Assembly (NCBI RefSeq): GCF_001485215.1
Contig: NZ_BBWW01000001.1
Location: forward strand, 248,001-312,000
DNA length: 64,000 bases
Direction: 5' to 3'
Source of the DNA: Leptolyngbya sp. NIES-2104
GTDB lineage: Bacteria > Cyanobacteriota > Cyanobacteriia > Leptolyngbyales > Leptolyngbyaceae
Part shown: in pieces, positions 27,701 through 35,451 of the stretch
How the letters are laid out: each line of letters starts with the position of its first letter
Numbering within the stretch: position 1 is the first letter of the stretch
The notes under the pieces: model-generated
Database searches by the model: none
What the model was told of the DNA's origin: nothing
The model's input: only the letters and a program-made list of their open reading frames with translations
Position numbers and translations under genes: made by a program

Positions 27701-28068
27701 GGTAAGCGCGACTGCACTGTAGAGACTCGGTTCTGCACATCAACCGCCGCTAAATCTTGATTGATGCCCAGATCAAAGGTCAAATTAATCTGACTCACAC
27801 CATTGTTCGCGCTGGTGGACTTGATAAATTTCACACCATTGATGCCGTTGAGCTGTCGCTCTAGAATGTTCGTCACCGTCGATTCGACGACTTCAGCATT
27901 CGCGCCTACATAGTTAGAAGTCACACTCACTTGAGGCGGAGCAATCTCTGGATACTGCGCCACAGGCAAGGTCGGAATACAAGCAATCCCCAACAGCGTG
28001 ATCATGATCGAACACACTGTCGCAAACACAGGGCGCTTGATAAAAAAGGTAGAGATTGAAAAAATCAT
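24787..28068 (-). CDS. RND-type multidrug efflux transporter (AcrB/HAE1 family)
   Basis: Inner-membrane proton-driven exporter of 1093 residues, the normal size of the HAE1 class plus a hydrophilic tail of about 40. The N-terminus is typical (FFIKRPVFATVCSIMITLLG), the proton relay aspartates are in GLVVDDAIVIIEDITRR, and two large periplasmic domains follow TM1 and TM7. The C-terminal half ends in PVLYIMIKSLEDRIRR. It takes substrates from membrane or periplasm and works with the adaptor encoded four bases upstream and an outer-membrane TolC-type channel that is not in this window. Substrate unknown. Confidence 0.96.
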   Translation of the reverse strand: MIFSISTFFIKRPVFATVCSIMITLLGIACIPTLPVAQYPEIAPPQVSVTSNYVGANAEVVESTVTNILERQLNGINGVKFIKSTSANNGVSQINLTFDLGINQDLAAVDVQNRVSTVQSRLPGPVTQTGVQVAKTNNNFLLAIGLYSERDEKKNQDLYDDLYLSNYADLYLADAIRRIKGVGEVQIFGERTYAMRLWLDPERLASRTLTPQDVVAALQQQNIQVGAGQIGQAPALPGQQYQYSVTAQGRLKDVEEFNNLVIRSTGTGTLVRLRDVGRAELGAENYGSLLRFTTKDRVTHRGIGLGVNQLFGSNALDVAQAVKDEIQRLSASFPPGLRYDVAFDTTTFIDAGAKEVVSSLIQAVVLVVLILFLFLQDWRAAFITSIVIPIAFLGTFIFVKVLGFSINTLTLFGLTLATGLVVDDAIVIIEDITRRIQEEGKRPLEAAIESMNVLFGVVIATSLVLITVFVPVAFFPGTTGQLYRQFALTIAFSVLVSTFNALTFTPMLSALMLKYKPNTNSNWFFRRVNWAIDKTRDSYARNLDRVVRRKSLILSFFAGALVLTYFVYGFVPQAFIPDEDQGVFITVVQAPEGVSLDYTEKVLEKAEAILKAQPEVSNIFAVGGFSFSGATPNNGLIFTTLKPWEERTGSNQSLQAIIGGFFPSPTGLFPKMAAIQEAVVLPFNLPAVPGIGNFGGFEFHLQDRTGLGFPALGETLGKFLGRASTYPSAQSPQLAGLRPNFNGNTPQISIEVDRDRANQLEVSLQDIFNTLQIFLGSAYINDFNQFNRAYRVYIQADSQFRSNPEDIKRLYVRSTPTNGGTPRMIPLGNLVRVSQTNGPSIITHYNLFRSVEINGAAAPGTSSGQAIQAMETVARETLPRGFGFQWSGLSLEEIESGGAAVFIFGLAIVFVFLTLAAQYENYVDPFIIMLTVPLAILGALLAVLLRGTANDVYTQIGFVMLIGMASKNSILIVEFANEERERGKGIASAVVFAGRERLRPILMTAISTAIGALPLVIATGPGAAARQSLGTAIVGGMAVATFLSLFIVPVLYIMIKSLEDRIRRPAKPVLVDGNGSSSGDRETAMSRSDRDGH

Positions 28069-28072
28069 GGCG

Positions 28073-29509
28073 TTACGGTGAGGGCTTCATTTGTGCCGCA
28101 TCCGCGATCGGGGCACAGTTTTGCAGTTGGAGAATGCCGGAAGTCACAATGCGATCGCTGGCTGTGACTCCTTCTAAAATTTCTTGCTCGTTCCCGATAA
28201 TTTTGCCGAGTTGCACCGGTTTCTGAGCTGCAACTAACTGATCTGGAGTGACTTCGACGGGTCCGCCGCCGCCTTGAGGAGCCGCAGGAGCTTCACAGCC
28301 TGAAGCCTGAAAAGGGGTTGCGACGAAGAGAAAATCTCTGCCTCCCAAGCGCGAAATTGCGGTGGTCGGAACTAATACACCCGGACGATTTGCCCACACA
28401 ACTCTAGCCCGCACAAATTGCGAAGTCCTCAGTCCTCCTGCATTGGCAAATCGAGCTTTCACCTGAACGGATTGAGTCGCCGGATCAACATTCGGCGCGA
28501 TAAAGGAAATTTGCCCATTCTGCACCGGCTGATTTTGATCGTTTAATAATCTCACAGGGAGTCCGGTTCGCAGTGCAGAAGCGCGTTCTAACGGGATTTG
28601 AATCTGAATCTCTAGCTGATCATTTTGGGTCAGCGTTAAAAGATCCGTGGGATTCGCGTTACTAACGGTATCGCCCACTTTGACCGGAATATCGCCCACA
28701 ACGCCGGAAAATGGAGCCGTAATCGTGAAGTCATCGAGTTGAGCGACTCCTTCAGCCGTATTCGCTTGCGCCTGTTCTACCGCTCGTTGATTTCGGGTAA
28801 CCGTTGATTGGGTTCTTTGAATCGCGGCACGTTGGGCGGCAATATCGGCATCGGCTTGTCTAAGAGCCGCTTGAGCCGTTTGGAGTGCATTGAGTCGCTG
28901 ATCGACAATTTGCTGACTGGTTGCGCCTTCTTTTTGCAATCGAACAAAGCGATCGTATTCCTGCTGTGCTAGTCGGACGTTCGATTCTGCGGTGGCGCGT
29001 TGGGCTTGAAGCGATCGCAAGGCTTCATTCGCACTTCCCACATCTGCCCGCGCTGATTCGACTTCAGCTTGAGCCGTTTGGGTTGCCGATTGCCGACTGG
29101 CAACTTGGGCGCGTTGTTGAGCGGAATCGATCTGAATTAAGGGCTGACCAGCTTCGACTCGTTGCCCTGGTCGGACGAGAATCGAGGCAATTTGCCCGGA
29201 GACTTTCGGTTGGAGTGTCACCGACTGACGCGAATCGAGACTGGCGGCATAGTCGGAACTATCTTCGACGATCGAAGATTTCGGATTGGCAAGCGGAACT
29301 GGGGTCGCTTGTGGCTTCATTTGGCTGGCAATCATCAGCGGCAAAATCAGCCGATTGAAGAGAATCCAGCCGAGTCCACCCAGGACAGCAAGCCCGACCA
29401 AGCCAGGAACGAGAAATCGCTGCCAGCGAGGAGGGGGATTTTTTCGAGCGGGGGGGGTTTCGACTTCGGTAGAGGTCTGAAGGTTACGGTCAGTGTCTTC
29501 GCCGTTCAT
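28073..29509 (-). CDS. RND efflux periplasmic adaptor (membrane fusion protein)
   Basis: I take the ATG at 29509 (MNGEDTDRNLQTS); a TTG at 29545 would add 12 residues. A membrane anchor (FLVPGLVGLAVLGGLGWILF) follows a proline-rich cytosolic start. Then come a barrel-sandwich half (SRQSVTLQPKVSGQIASILV), a long alpha hairpin rich in Ala and Gln (residues about 125-270) and the beta-barrel part with ITAPFSGVVGDIPVKVGD. The stop lies four bases from the start of the permease, so they form an operon. Shorter alanine-rich repeats make the hairpin longer than the average adaptor. Confidence 0.94.
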   Translation of the reverse strand: MNGEDTDRNLQTSTEVETPPARKNPPPRWQRFLVPGLVGLAVLGGLGWILFNRLILPLMIASQMKPQATPVPLANPKSSIVEDSSDYAASLDSRQSVTLQPKVSGQIASILVRPGQRVEAGQPLIQIDSAQQRAQVASRQSATQTAQAEVESARADVGSANEALRSLQAQRATAESNVRLAQQEYDRFVRLQKEGATSQQIVDQRLNALQTAQAALRQADADIAAQRAAIQRTQSTVTRNQRAVEQAQANTAEGVAQLDDFTITAPFSGVVGDIPVKVGDTVSNANPTDLLTLTQNDQLEIQIQIPLERASALRTGLPVRLLNDQNQPVQNGQISFIAPNVDPATQSVQVKARFANAGGLRTSQFVRARVVWANRPGVLVPTTAISRLGGRDFLFVATPFQASGCEAPAAPQGGGGPVEVTPDQLVAAQKPVQLGKIIGNEQEILEGVTASDRIVTSGILQLQNCAPIADAAQMKPSP

Positions 29510-29729
29510 TGAGTTAGCCAGTAGAGTCGTGTAATCGAAGCGCAAAGGACGAACTGAAAGGGCAGACGAGTTTCCTATATTATGATGGGTGCGAACTATT
29601 CGAGCTCTGCCTTTCGGTAGACAAGTCTATCTGAGGATGGTTAGCAAAACGCTTGGAATCTTTCAAGCGTCAGATGTCCAAGCAGATAGAGTCGATCGAT
29701 ACTGCTTCATCTATACAGTTTTACCATTT

Positions 29730-31373
29730 ATGAGTAGCGCGATCGAGTTTAACGTTTTTGCCCCCCGAAACGAGGAAATTCATCTCATTCTAGATGGAAA
29801 AGAAACCCTAATGAAAAAGGGTGAAGATGGGTTCTTTCGGGTACAGATCGATTTAGAGGATGGACAATATCAATACAAGCTGCGCGTGAAATCGAACAGT
29901 CCAGCCTTAGAGAATCAATGGGTAGAAACGAACGATCCGTATATGACAGAAATGGATCGTAAAACGGAAAATGGAATCGTTCGGATCAAAGATGGAAAAC
30001 GCCTTTTAGATACTTATATTTGGAAACACGATGATCAACCGCTTCCCCAAAATCGCGATCTGATCCTTTACGAAATGCACATCGCTGATTTTTGCGGCAA
30101 AGGAACGGATATTTCTGATCCCACGAAGTTCAAGCAGGTTTTAAAAAAACTTGATTATTTAAGCGAACTAGGGATTAATGCGATCGCGCTAATGCCTGTA
30201 ACTGAATATGACGGTGACTATCGCTGGGGCTACATGCCGCTACATTTTTTTGCATTAGAAAGCAGCTACGGCAAGCCCGAAGATTTCAAACAGTTGATCG
30301 ATGAATGTCACGCCCGTGGAATTCGCGTCCTGCTCGATTGCATCTTTAATCACACGAACGAAGAAAGTCCGTTGTTAAAAATCGATCGAGATTACTGGTA
30401 CTACCACGATCGACATTACCCTGAAGATGACGCGAACTATTGGGGACCGGAACTGAGCTACGAAAATATTGATAGCGGTCTTAATATCCGCCCGACTTGG
30501 AACTTTGTGCGCGACGTGGTGCAATTCTGGATTCGCGAGTATCACATTGATGGAATTCGATATGATGCGGTGCGGCAGATTGCCAGCTATGAGTTTTTCG
30601 GCTGGCTATTCGATGAAATCAAAGTCGAAGGAAAGCCGTTCTATCAGATTGCCGAACATATTCCTGATACGAGCGAAGTTTGCAAACCTAAAGGTGTATT
30701 TGATGCTTGCTGGCATGAGAGTTTTCGATATTTTCTCAAAGACGCACTCACGGGCGAATCGTTAAATTTAGAGGAACTGAAAAAAGCGATCGATGCCCGA
30801 CAACAAGGCTACGCGCAATCGACCGCGACCATCAACTATCTAGCAACTCACGATCGTGAACATATGATCGTCGAATTAGGTGATGTGGGGATTTTTGATC
30901 AGCCTGCGTTCGATCGCGTTAAATTCGGCGCAATTCTGCAACTCACAGCCCCCGGTGTTCCGATGCTGTGGATGGGTGATGAATTTGGACAACCGACTCA
31001 TAAGACCAAAACAACGACTGAACCAAATCAGTTGGATTGGTCACTGTTGGATCAAAATCGTGATTTGTTTGAGTTTTATCAACGTGCGATCGCGCTGCGT
31101 CACGAAAAATCTTCACTCCGAACTGAGAATATCGAATTCTTTTTCGAGAATGCTGACGACAAGATTTTGGCTTATGTGCGATGGAACGACGAGGGTGCGA
31201 GAGTTGTAATCGTCGCGAATTTCTCGGAGCAGGATTATGAGGGATATGCGATCGAGAATTTTCCAAGTGAGGGAAATTGGAAAGATTGGAATTCTGGAAC
31301 TGCGATCGAGGTAAATGAGGGGAATTTATCGATCGACCTTCCGAAGTTTAGTGCCAGAGTTTTGTTGGGCTGA
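29730..31373 (+). CDS. GH13 alpha-amylase family enzyme (branching-enzyme or trehalohydrolase-like)
   Basis: I choose the ATG at 29730 (MSSAIEFNVFAP), since 47 upstream codons look untranslated. A short N-terminal beta domain (to about residue 70) resembles CBM48. The catalytic barrel begins RDLILYEMHIADF; the conserved regions are DCIFNHTNEE, GIRYDAVRQ (nucleophile Asp), the acid/base Glu in QIAEHIPD, and YLATHDREH (transition-state Asp). The C-terminal beta domain ends in LPKFSARVLLG. The 547-residue size and N-terminal domain fit glycogen-branching-like or malto-oligosyl-trehalose trehalohydrolase-like enzymes; which one is uncertain. Likely acts on alpha-glucan stores in the cytosol. Confidence 0.85.
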   Translation: MSSAIEFNVFAPRNEEIHLILDGKETLMKKGEDGFFRVQIDLEDGQYQYKLRVKSNSPALENQWVETNDPYMTEMDRKTENGIVRIKDGKRLLDTYIWKHDDQPLPQNRDLILYEMHIADFCGKGTDISDPTKFKQVLKKLDYLSELGINAIALMPVTEYDGDYRWGYMPLHFFALESSYGKPEDFKQLIDECHARGIRVLLDCIFNHTNEESPLLKIDRDYWYYHDRHYPEDDANYWGPELSYENIDSGLNIRPTWNFVRDVVQFWIREYHIDGIRYDAVRQIASYEFFGWLFDEIKVEGKPFYQIAEHIPDTSEVCKPKGVFDACWHESFRYFLKDALTGESLNLEELKKAIDARQQGYAQSTATINYLATHDREHMIVELGDVGIFDQPAFDRVKFGAILQLTAPGVPMLWMGDEFGQPTHKTKTTTEPNQLDWSLLDQNRDLFEFYQRAIALRHEKSSLRTENIEFFFENADDKILAYVRWNDEGARVVIVANFSEQDYEGYAIENFPSEGNWKDWNSGTAIEVNEGNLSIDLPKFSARVLLG

Positions 31374-31374
31374 A

Positions 31375-31400
31375 GAGGTGGGGAGTAGGGAGTGGGGAGA
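31375..31400. repeat. STRR heptamer repeat, left arm
   Basis: GGGAGTAGGGAGTGGGGAGA-type tandem heptamers just after the GH13 stop. It forms an inverted pair with the CCCCACTCCC run at 31657-31680, enclosing palindromic repeat R4. Confidence 0.7.
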
Positions 31401-31419
31401 GACGGCGAACTGAATTTTA

Positions 31420-31627
31420 GAGGGTGTTTGAAAAGTATAAAAAGTCTCTTCGCTTCGATTGCCTCCCGCCCTGAAATGAATTTCGGGCTAACCGTGGAAA
31501 GTCTACTTCAGTAGACTGGGAGCTAGGTTAAAGTTCTTAGTCCATTTCAATGGACTTGCGCCGATTAGCCCGAAATTCATTTCAGGGCGGAATGTAGCGA
31601 TGAACGAACGCTTTTCAAACACCCTCT
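31420..31627. repeat. Palindromic repeat copy R4 (subfamily B)
   Basis: A 208 bp element with perfect 16-base outer arms (GAGGGTGTTTGAAAAG / CTTTTCAAACACCCTC), inner TTCGCTTCGATTG, then CCCGCCCTGAAATGAATTTC with mirrored GAAATTCATTTCAGGGCGG, and two middle hairpins AGTCTACTTCAGTAGACT and AGTCCATTTCAATGGACT. Compared with subfamily A the block and hairpin sequences are different but base pairing is preserved. Confidence 0.92.
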
Positions 31628-31656
31628 TAATCAAACGCTGACCTAACTCCTCTGCA

Positions 31657-31680
31657 CCCCACTCCCTACCCCCCACTCCT
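31657..31680. repeat. STRR heptamer repeat, right arm
   Basis: Run of CCCCACTCCCTACCCCCCAC opposite in orientation to the STRR at 31375. The two flank R4, so the region could fold as a large nested hairpin upstream of rpsO. Confidence 0.7.
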
Positions 31681-31713
31681 AAATTCCCTCATCCCACCCC
31701 CGAATTGCTGTGA

Positions 31714-31719
31714 TAATAT
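31714..31719 (+). promoter_or_regulatory. Possible -10 element for rpsO
   Basis: TAATAT about 40 bases before the rpsO ATG, preceded by TTGCTGTGA. No good -35 box is visible, so this is only a candidate. Confidence 0.25.
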
Positions 31720-31759
31720 TAAAAACTGCCGTATTCATCGCAATTCAGGAAAATTCTCA

Positions 31760-32029
31760 ATGGCACTGGTACAAGAGCGCAAGCAAGAAATCATCGGTCA
31801 ATATCAAGTCCACGAAACCGACACCGGATCAGCCGATGTCCAAGTGGCAATCCTCACCGAGCGGATCAACAAACTCAGCCTCCACCTGAGATCCAACAAA
31901 AAAGACCACGCTTCCCGGACTGGACTACTCAAAATGATCGGTCAGCGCAAACGTCTTCTCGCCTACATCCAAAAAGGTGATGTCGATCGCTATCGTGCTC
32001 TGATTGGTCGTCTCGGTATCCGGGGTTAA
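31760..32029 (+). CDS. rpsO: 30S ribosomal protein S15
   Basis: 89 residues, the standard size. The signature LILTERI-type helix is present as [20 protein letters not shown] and the rRNA-binding [20 protein letters not shown] is intact. It binds the central domain of 16S rRNA early in 30S assembly. PAM68 starts only three bases after its stop, a pairing that is conserved in cyanobacteria. Confidence 0.98.
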   Translation: MALVQERKQEIIGQYQVHETDTGSADVQVAILTERINKLSLHLRSNKKDHASRTGLLKMIGQRKRLLAYIQKGDVDRYRALIGRLGIRG

Positions 32030-32032
32030 ACC

Positions 32033-32566
32033 ATGTCTGACAACGCCCCTGATTCCAACTCAGAGCGGCTCCCATTCGAGCCAGGACGCAAAAAAGCGAA
32101 ATCCACTGCAAAACCCGCGCCCGAACCCGTCAAGACACCCGCAAAAGAAGCTAAACCCGCTTTCATCGAGAAGCGCCCCAAAACTTCCTCGAAAAAGCCC
32201 GTGGCACAAGAGCGATCACGTGAATCTCTTGCTGTTCCCGATGTGGTCAGTAAGCGGATGGCGCGGCGCATGGCTTTCTTTTGTGGTGTGCCGACGACCT
32301 TGGGCATCGCTACATTTGTGGTGAGCTATTTCATCGTAACTAAAGGCATTTACAAGTTGCCGAACGTGGCTGTAGTGCTCGTCAGTATGCTCTTTTTTGG
32401 ATTAGGGGTGGTTGGCTTGTCTTTCGGCTTGCTCTCGGCTTCTTGGGATGAAGATCGCGTCGGTGGATTGGTGGGAGTGAATGAATTCTCGACCAATCTT
32501 GGACGACTCGTTTCTGCCTGGAAAGGAGCGCGTCAGCAACAAAAGCAAGCGAAAGGCGAGAATTAA
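32033..32566 (+). CDS. PAM68 family photosystem II assembly protein
   Basis: 177 residues. A basic, proline- and lysine-rich soluble N-terminal half (residues 1-75) precedes two membrane segments (GVPTTLGIATFVVSYFIVTK and VVLVSMLFFGLGVVGLSFGL) and the conserved LLSASWDEDRVGGLVGVNEF. PAM68 is known to act in PSII assembly, helping chlorophyll insertion into CP47, and to be found with ribosomes, which suits its operon with rpsO. The C-terminal tail is Gln- and Lys-rich. Confidence 0.93.
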   Translation: MSDNAPDSNSERLPFEPGRKKAKSTAKPAPEPVKTPAKEAKPAFIEKRPKTSSKKPVAQERSRESLAVPDVVSKRMARRMAFFCGVPTTLGIATFVVSYFIVTKGIYKLPNVAVVLVSMLFFGLGVVGLSFGLLSASWDEDRVGGLVGVNEFSTNLGRLVSAWKGARQQQKQAKGEN

Positions 32567-32667
32567 GCAACGATCGAGTACGGTACGATTAACTCTAAAG
32601 ACTGATCCGGGCAGCAAAATGCTCGATCGGCAATCCAGATCAACACATTACGCCAGGGATTTTTAAC

Positions 32668-33729
32668 ATGATTGTGGTTATGAAAGTCGGCTCCCCGGAA
32701 GCCGAGATCGCCCGCCTCACTGAAGAATTCACGACTTGGGGTCTTAGCCCTGAAAAGATCGTCGGAAAGCACAAAGTTGTGATCGGTTTAGTGGGTGAAA
32801 CCGCTGCGATGGACCCGCTACAGATTCAAGAGTCCAGCAATTGGATTGAGCAAGTGTTGCGAGTAGAGCAACCCTTCAAACGTGCCAGCCGCGAGTATCG
32901 TCACGGGGAAGCGAGTGAAGTCCCGATCGCGACTCCAAACGGCATTGTTTACATCGGGGAACATCACCCGATCGTGACGGTAGCAGGTCCTTGCTCGGTC
33001 GAAAACGAAGAGATGATCATCGAAACGGCTCGTCGGGTGAAAGCGGCGGGAGCGCAATTCCTTAGAGGCGGCGCGTACAAGCCTCGGACTTCTCCCTACG
33101 CATTCCAAGGACACGGAGAAAGTGCCCTTGGTTTGTTAGCAGCGGCTCGTGAAGCAACTGGATTGGGGATTATTACCGAATTGATGGACGCGGCTGATTT
33201 GGAACCGTTGGCTGAAGTGGCTGACATGATTCAGATCGGAGCGCGGAACATGCAGAACTTCTCGCTGTTGAAGAAAGTCGGAGCGCAGGATAAACCGATT
33301 TTGCTCAAGCGCGGAATGGCAGCGACGATCGAAGATTGGCTCATGGCAGCGGAATATATTTTGGCAGCCGGAAACCCGAACGTGATTCTGTGTGAGCGTG
33401 GGATTCGGACATTCGATCGACAATATGCCCGAAATACGCTCGACCTTTCAGCGATCCCCGTTCTCAGAACCTTGACCCACTTGCCGATCATGATTGATCC
33501 AAGTCACGGAACTGGACGCGCTGAGTATGTTCCAGCGATGGCAATGGCTTCGGTCGCAGCGGGAACCGATTCGCTGATGATCGAAGTGCACCCGAATCCG
33601 AAGAAGGCACTTTCTGATGGACCGCAATCGTTGACACCAGATGCGTTCGATGAATTGATGCAGCAATTAGCGATCGTAGGTAAACCGCTCGGTCGTTGGA
33701 CGGAACAGCGTCAACCTGTGGGCGTTTAA
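32668..33729 (+). CDS. aroF: 3-deoxy-7-phosphoheptulonate synthase
   Basis: First enzyme of the shikimate pathway: condenses phosphoenolpyruvate with erythrose 4-phosphate. The 353-residue protein has an N-terminal ferredoxin-like regulatory domain (VVMKVGSPEAEIARLTEEF) fused to the catalytic barrel, the type I-beta layout. Landmarks are VAGPCSVENEEM, LRGGAYKPRTSPYAFQG, MLCERG-like ILCERGIRTFDRQYARNTLD and IDPSHGTGRAEYV. The N-terminal domain probably mediates feedback inhibition. It is followed by an intrinsic terminator. Confidence 0.95.
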   Translation: MIVVMKVGSPEAEIARLTEEFTTWGLSPEKIVGKHKVVIGLVGETAAMDPLQIQESSNWIEQVLRVEQPFKRASREYRHGEASEVPIATPNGIVYIGEHHPIVTVAGPCSVENEEMIIETARRVKAAGAQFLRGGAYKPRTSPYAFQGHGESALGLLAAAREATGLGIITELMDAADLEPLAEVADMIQIGARNMQNFSLLKKVGAQDKPILLKRGMAATIEDWLMAAEYILAAGNPNVILCERGIRTFDRQYARNTLDLSAIPVLRTLTHLPIMIDPSHGTGRAEYVPAMAMASVAAGTDSLMIEVHPNPKKALSDGPQSLTPDAFDELMQQLAIVGKPLGRWTEQRQPVGV

Positions 33730-33756
33730 AATTCGGATTGGCATTTTGTGAATCCA

Positions 33757-33810
33757 GGAATTTTCCGATTTCCGCATTCGGCGGTTCGGAGAATTCCTTG
33801 TTTTTTTTTT
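33757..33810 (+). terminator. Intrinsic terminator of aroF
   Basis: Stem GGAATTTTCCGA / TCGGAGAATTCC (complete with one G-U pair), followed by TTG and ten T residues. Confidence 0.75.
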
Positions 33811-33818
33811 GGATCTTT

Positions 33819-33871
33819 GTGGGGTGGGCATCTTGCCTGATTCCCGGTGGCAGGCATCTTGCCTGCCCCAC
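33819..33871. repeat. 'GGCATCTTGCCTG' palindrome, tandem pair
   Basis: Outer arms GTGGGG / CCCCAC enclose two copies of the palindrome GGCATCTTGCCTG; the second is the fuller GGCAGGCATCTTGCCTGCC. A further copy lies after psaL at 63775. This short repeat is frequent in cyanobacterial intergenic regions and could aid termination between aroF and the amidase gene. Confidence 0.7.
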
Positions 33872-33894
33872 ATTTATTTTCTGTTCTAGTTGAA

Positions 33895-35289
33895 TTACTC
33901 GATCAACGGTCGCCATCCCTTCCAAGGTTGCGCTTCTTCAATTTGTGCCGCCACCGCTAAAATCGTTTCCTCATCCGCAGGTTTTCCCACAATCTGAACT
34001 CCGATCGGTAAACCATTCAGATCAAATCCAGCCGGAATACTAATCGCAGGCTGTCCGGTCACATTGAACGCTGGACAGGGTGCAATCCATTGAATAATTT
34101 CTCCGATCGTTCTGACCGGACTTAGTTTCGCCCATTCCCCGATGCGAATCGTAGGATGCAAATAAGTCGGCGTTAACAGGACATCGAAGCGATCGAACAA
34201 TGCCACCACTTTCCGAGCAAACGTATGGAGTCGAACTTGCGCTTGGCGGTATCGAGAGGCTGAGGTAAATTTCGCTCGCCACCACAGCCAGCGATTCACT
34301 TTTTCTAATAAGAAAGGTGGAACTCCTACCTCTACCTGCGCTCTCCAAAGCATTGTAAATGGCTCCACCATCTCACCTAAATCTGGAGTCACAAGCTCGA
34401 TCGAGTGCCCCATCGATTCGAGTAAATGCGCGATTTTCTCGGTCGCTTCCGCGCAGATTGGATCAGCGCTTCCAATCGGATCGATCGCAGTCACTAACCC
34501 AATCCGTAACGGCTCTAATCTGCGCTTTGTCGCCTCTAGAAAAGAAGTTTCTGGATTCGGCAACCAATAGGGATCACCTGTCACATAGCCCGCTGTGACA
34601 TCCAAAAATGCCGCCGCATCCGCAACCGTTCTCGAAAGAGGACCCGTCACCGCAAATCCAGAAAAAGCTTCCCCCATCGGAGCCATCGAGATCCGACCGC
34701 GTGACGGTTTTAGCCCGATCAATCCACAACAAGCCGCCGGACCTCGAATCGATCCACCGCCATCACTGCCTTGCGCGATCGCACAAAGTCCCGCCGCCAC
34801 TGCCGCAGATGATCCCCCACTCGATCCACCCGGTGTATAGTCCAAATTCCAAGGATTTCGAGCGGGTGGAAATCCAGGCGGCTCTGTGTAAGGAAATGAA
34901 GCCAGTTGAGAAGTCGCCGTTTTGCCGAGAATAATAAATCCGGCTTCTTTGAGCTTCTTCACGACTAAATCATCTCGATCGGCGATTCGATTCCGCGCTA
35001 CTTTCAATCCATACGAACAGGCAACACCTTCGACGGGATTGAGATCTTTAATGGCGATCGGCACTCCGAAAAAGGGCGGTAACTCTGACTCTGAAAGGCG
35101 TTCTGTCTTTGAAATGGCATCTGCGATCGCTCGTTCTGCCATCACTGTGAAAAAACTGCCTAACTTCGGATTCAGTTGCTCGATGCGATCAAGGTAAAGC
35201 TGCGTCAGTTCGATTGGAGAGATTTCTTTATTCCGAATCAAACGAGCTTGATCGATCGCGGATGTAAAAGCTAATTCTACCGAATCCAT
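33895..35289 (-). CDS. Amidase (amidase signature family)
   Basis: Serine hydrolase acting on amide bonds, about 464 residues from the ATG at 35289 (MDSVELAFTSAIDQ). The Ser-cisSer-Lys triad is visible: Lys in PIAIKDLNPVEGV, cis-Ser in PGGSSGGSSAAVAAG and nucleophile Ser in GSDGGGSIRGPAACCG. The C-terminus has FNVTGQPAISIPAGF. It is not GatA, since cyanobacterial GatA has other landmarks and gatB/C are absent here; the substrate is unknown. A longer start at 35334 is possible. Confidence 0.9.
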   Translation of the reverse strand: MDSVELAFTSAIDQARLIRNKEISPIELTQLYLDRIEQLNPKLGSFFTVMAERAIADAISKTERLSESELPPFFGVPIAIKDLNPVEGVACSYGLKVARNRIADRDDLVVKKLKEAGFIILGKTATSQLASFPYTEPPGFPPARNPWNLDYTPGGSSGGSSAAVAAGLCAIAQGSDGGGSIRGPAACCGLIGLKPSRGRISMAPMGEAFSGFAVTGPLSRTVADAAAFLDVTAGYVTGDPYWLPNPETSFLEATKRRLEPLRIGLVTAIDPIGSADPICAEATEKIAHLLESMGHSIELVTPDLGEMVEPFTMLWRAQVEVGVPPFLLEKVNRWLWWRAKFTSASRYRQAQVRLHTFARKVVALFDRFDVLLTPTYLHPTIRIGEWAKLSPVRTIGEIIQWIAPCPAFNVTGQPAISIPAGFDLNGLPIGVQIVGKPADEETILAVAAQIEEAQPWKGWRPLIE

Positions 35290-35451
35290 AAAAGTGACCC
35301 CAGAGACAGAGTATTTTTCACGGCGATGTACCAAATACTATACAGAAGTAAATTTAATGTCGTCGATTGCTGTCCGATTATTGTGTCGCGATCAATGAGA
35401 CATTAGGTGCCATGATAGTCGAGATAGACTTTCGTGATACCCAACGTAGGT

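Noticed and set aside
28921-29512. Two overlapping plus-strand frames (145 and 116 codons) over the RND adaptor
   Set aside because: Antisense shadows of the alanine- and glutamine-rich hairpin.
33895-35289. GatA subunit of the glutamyl-tRNA amidotransferase
   Set aside because: The amidase core is shared, but GatA-specific landmarks and partner genes are missing, and an N-terminal helical start typical of general amidases is present.
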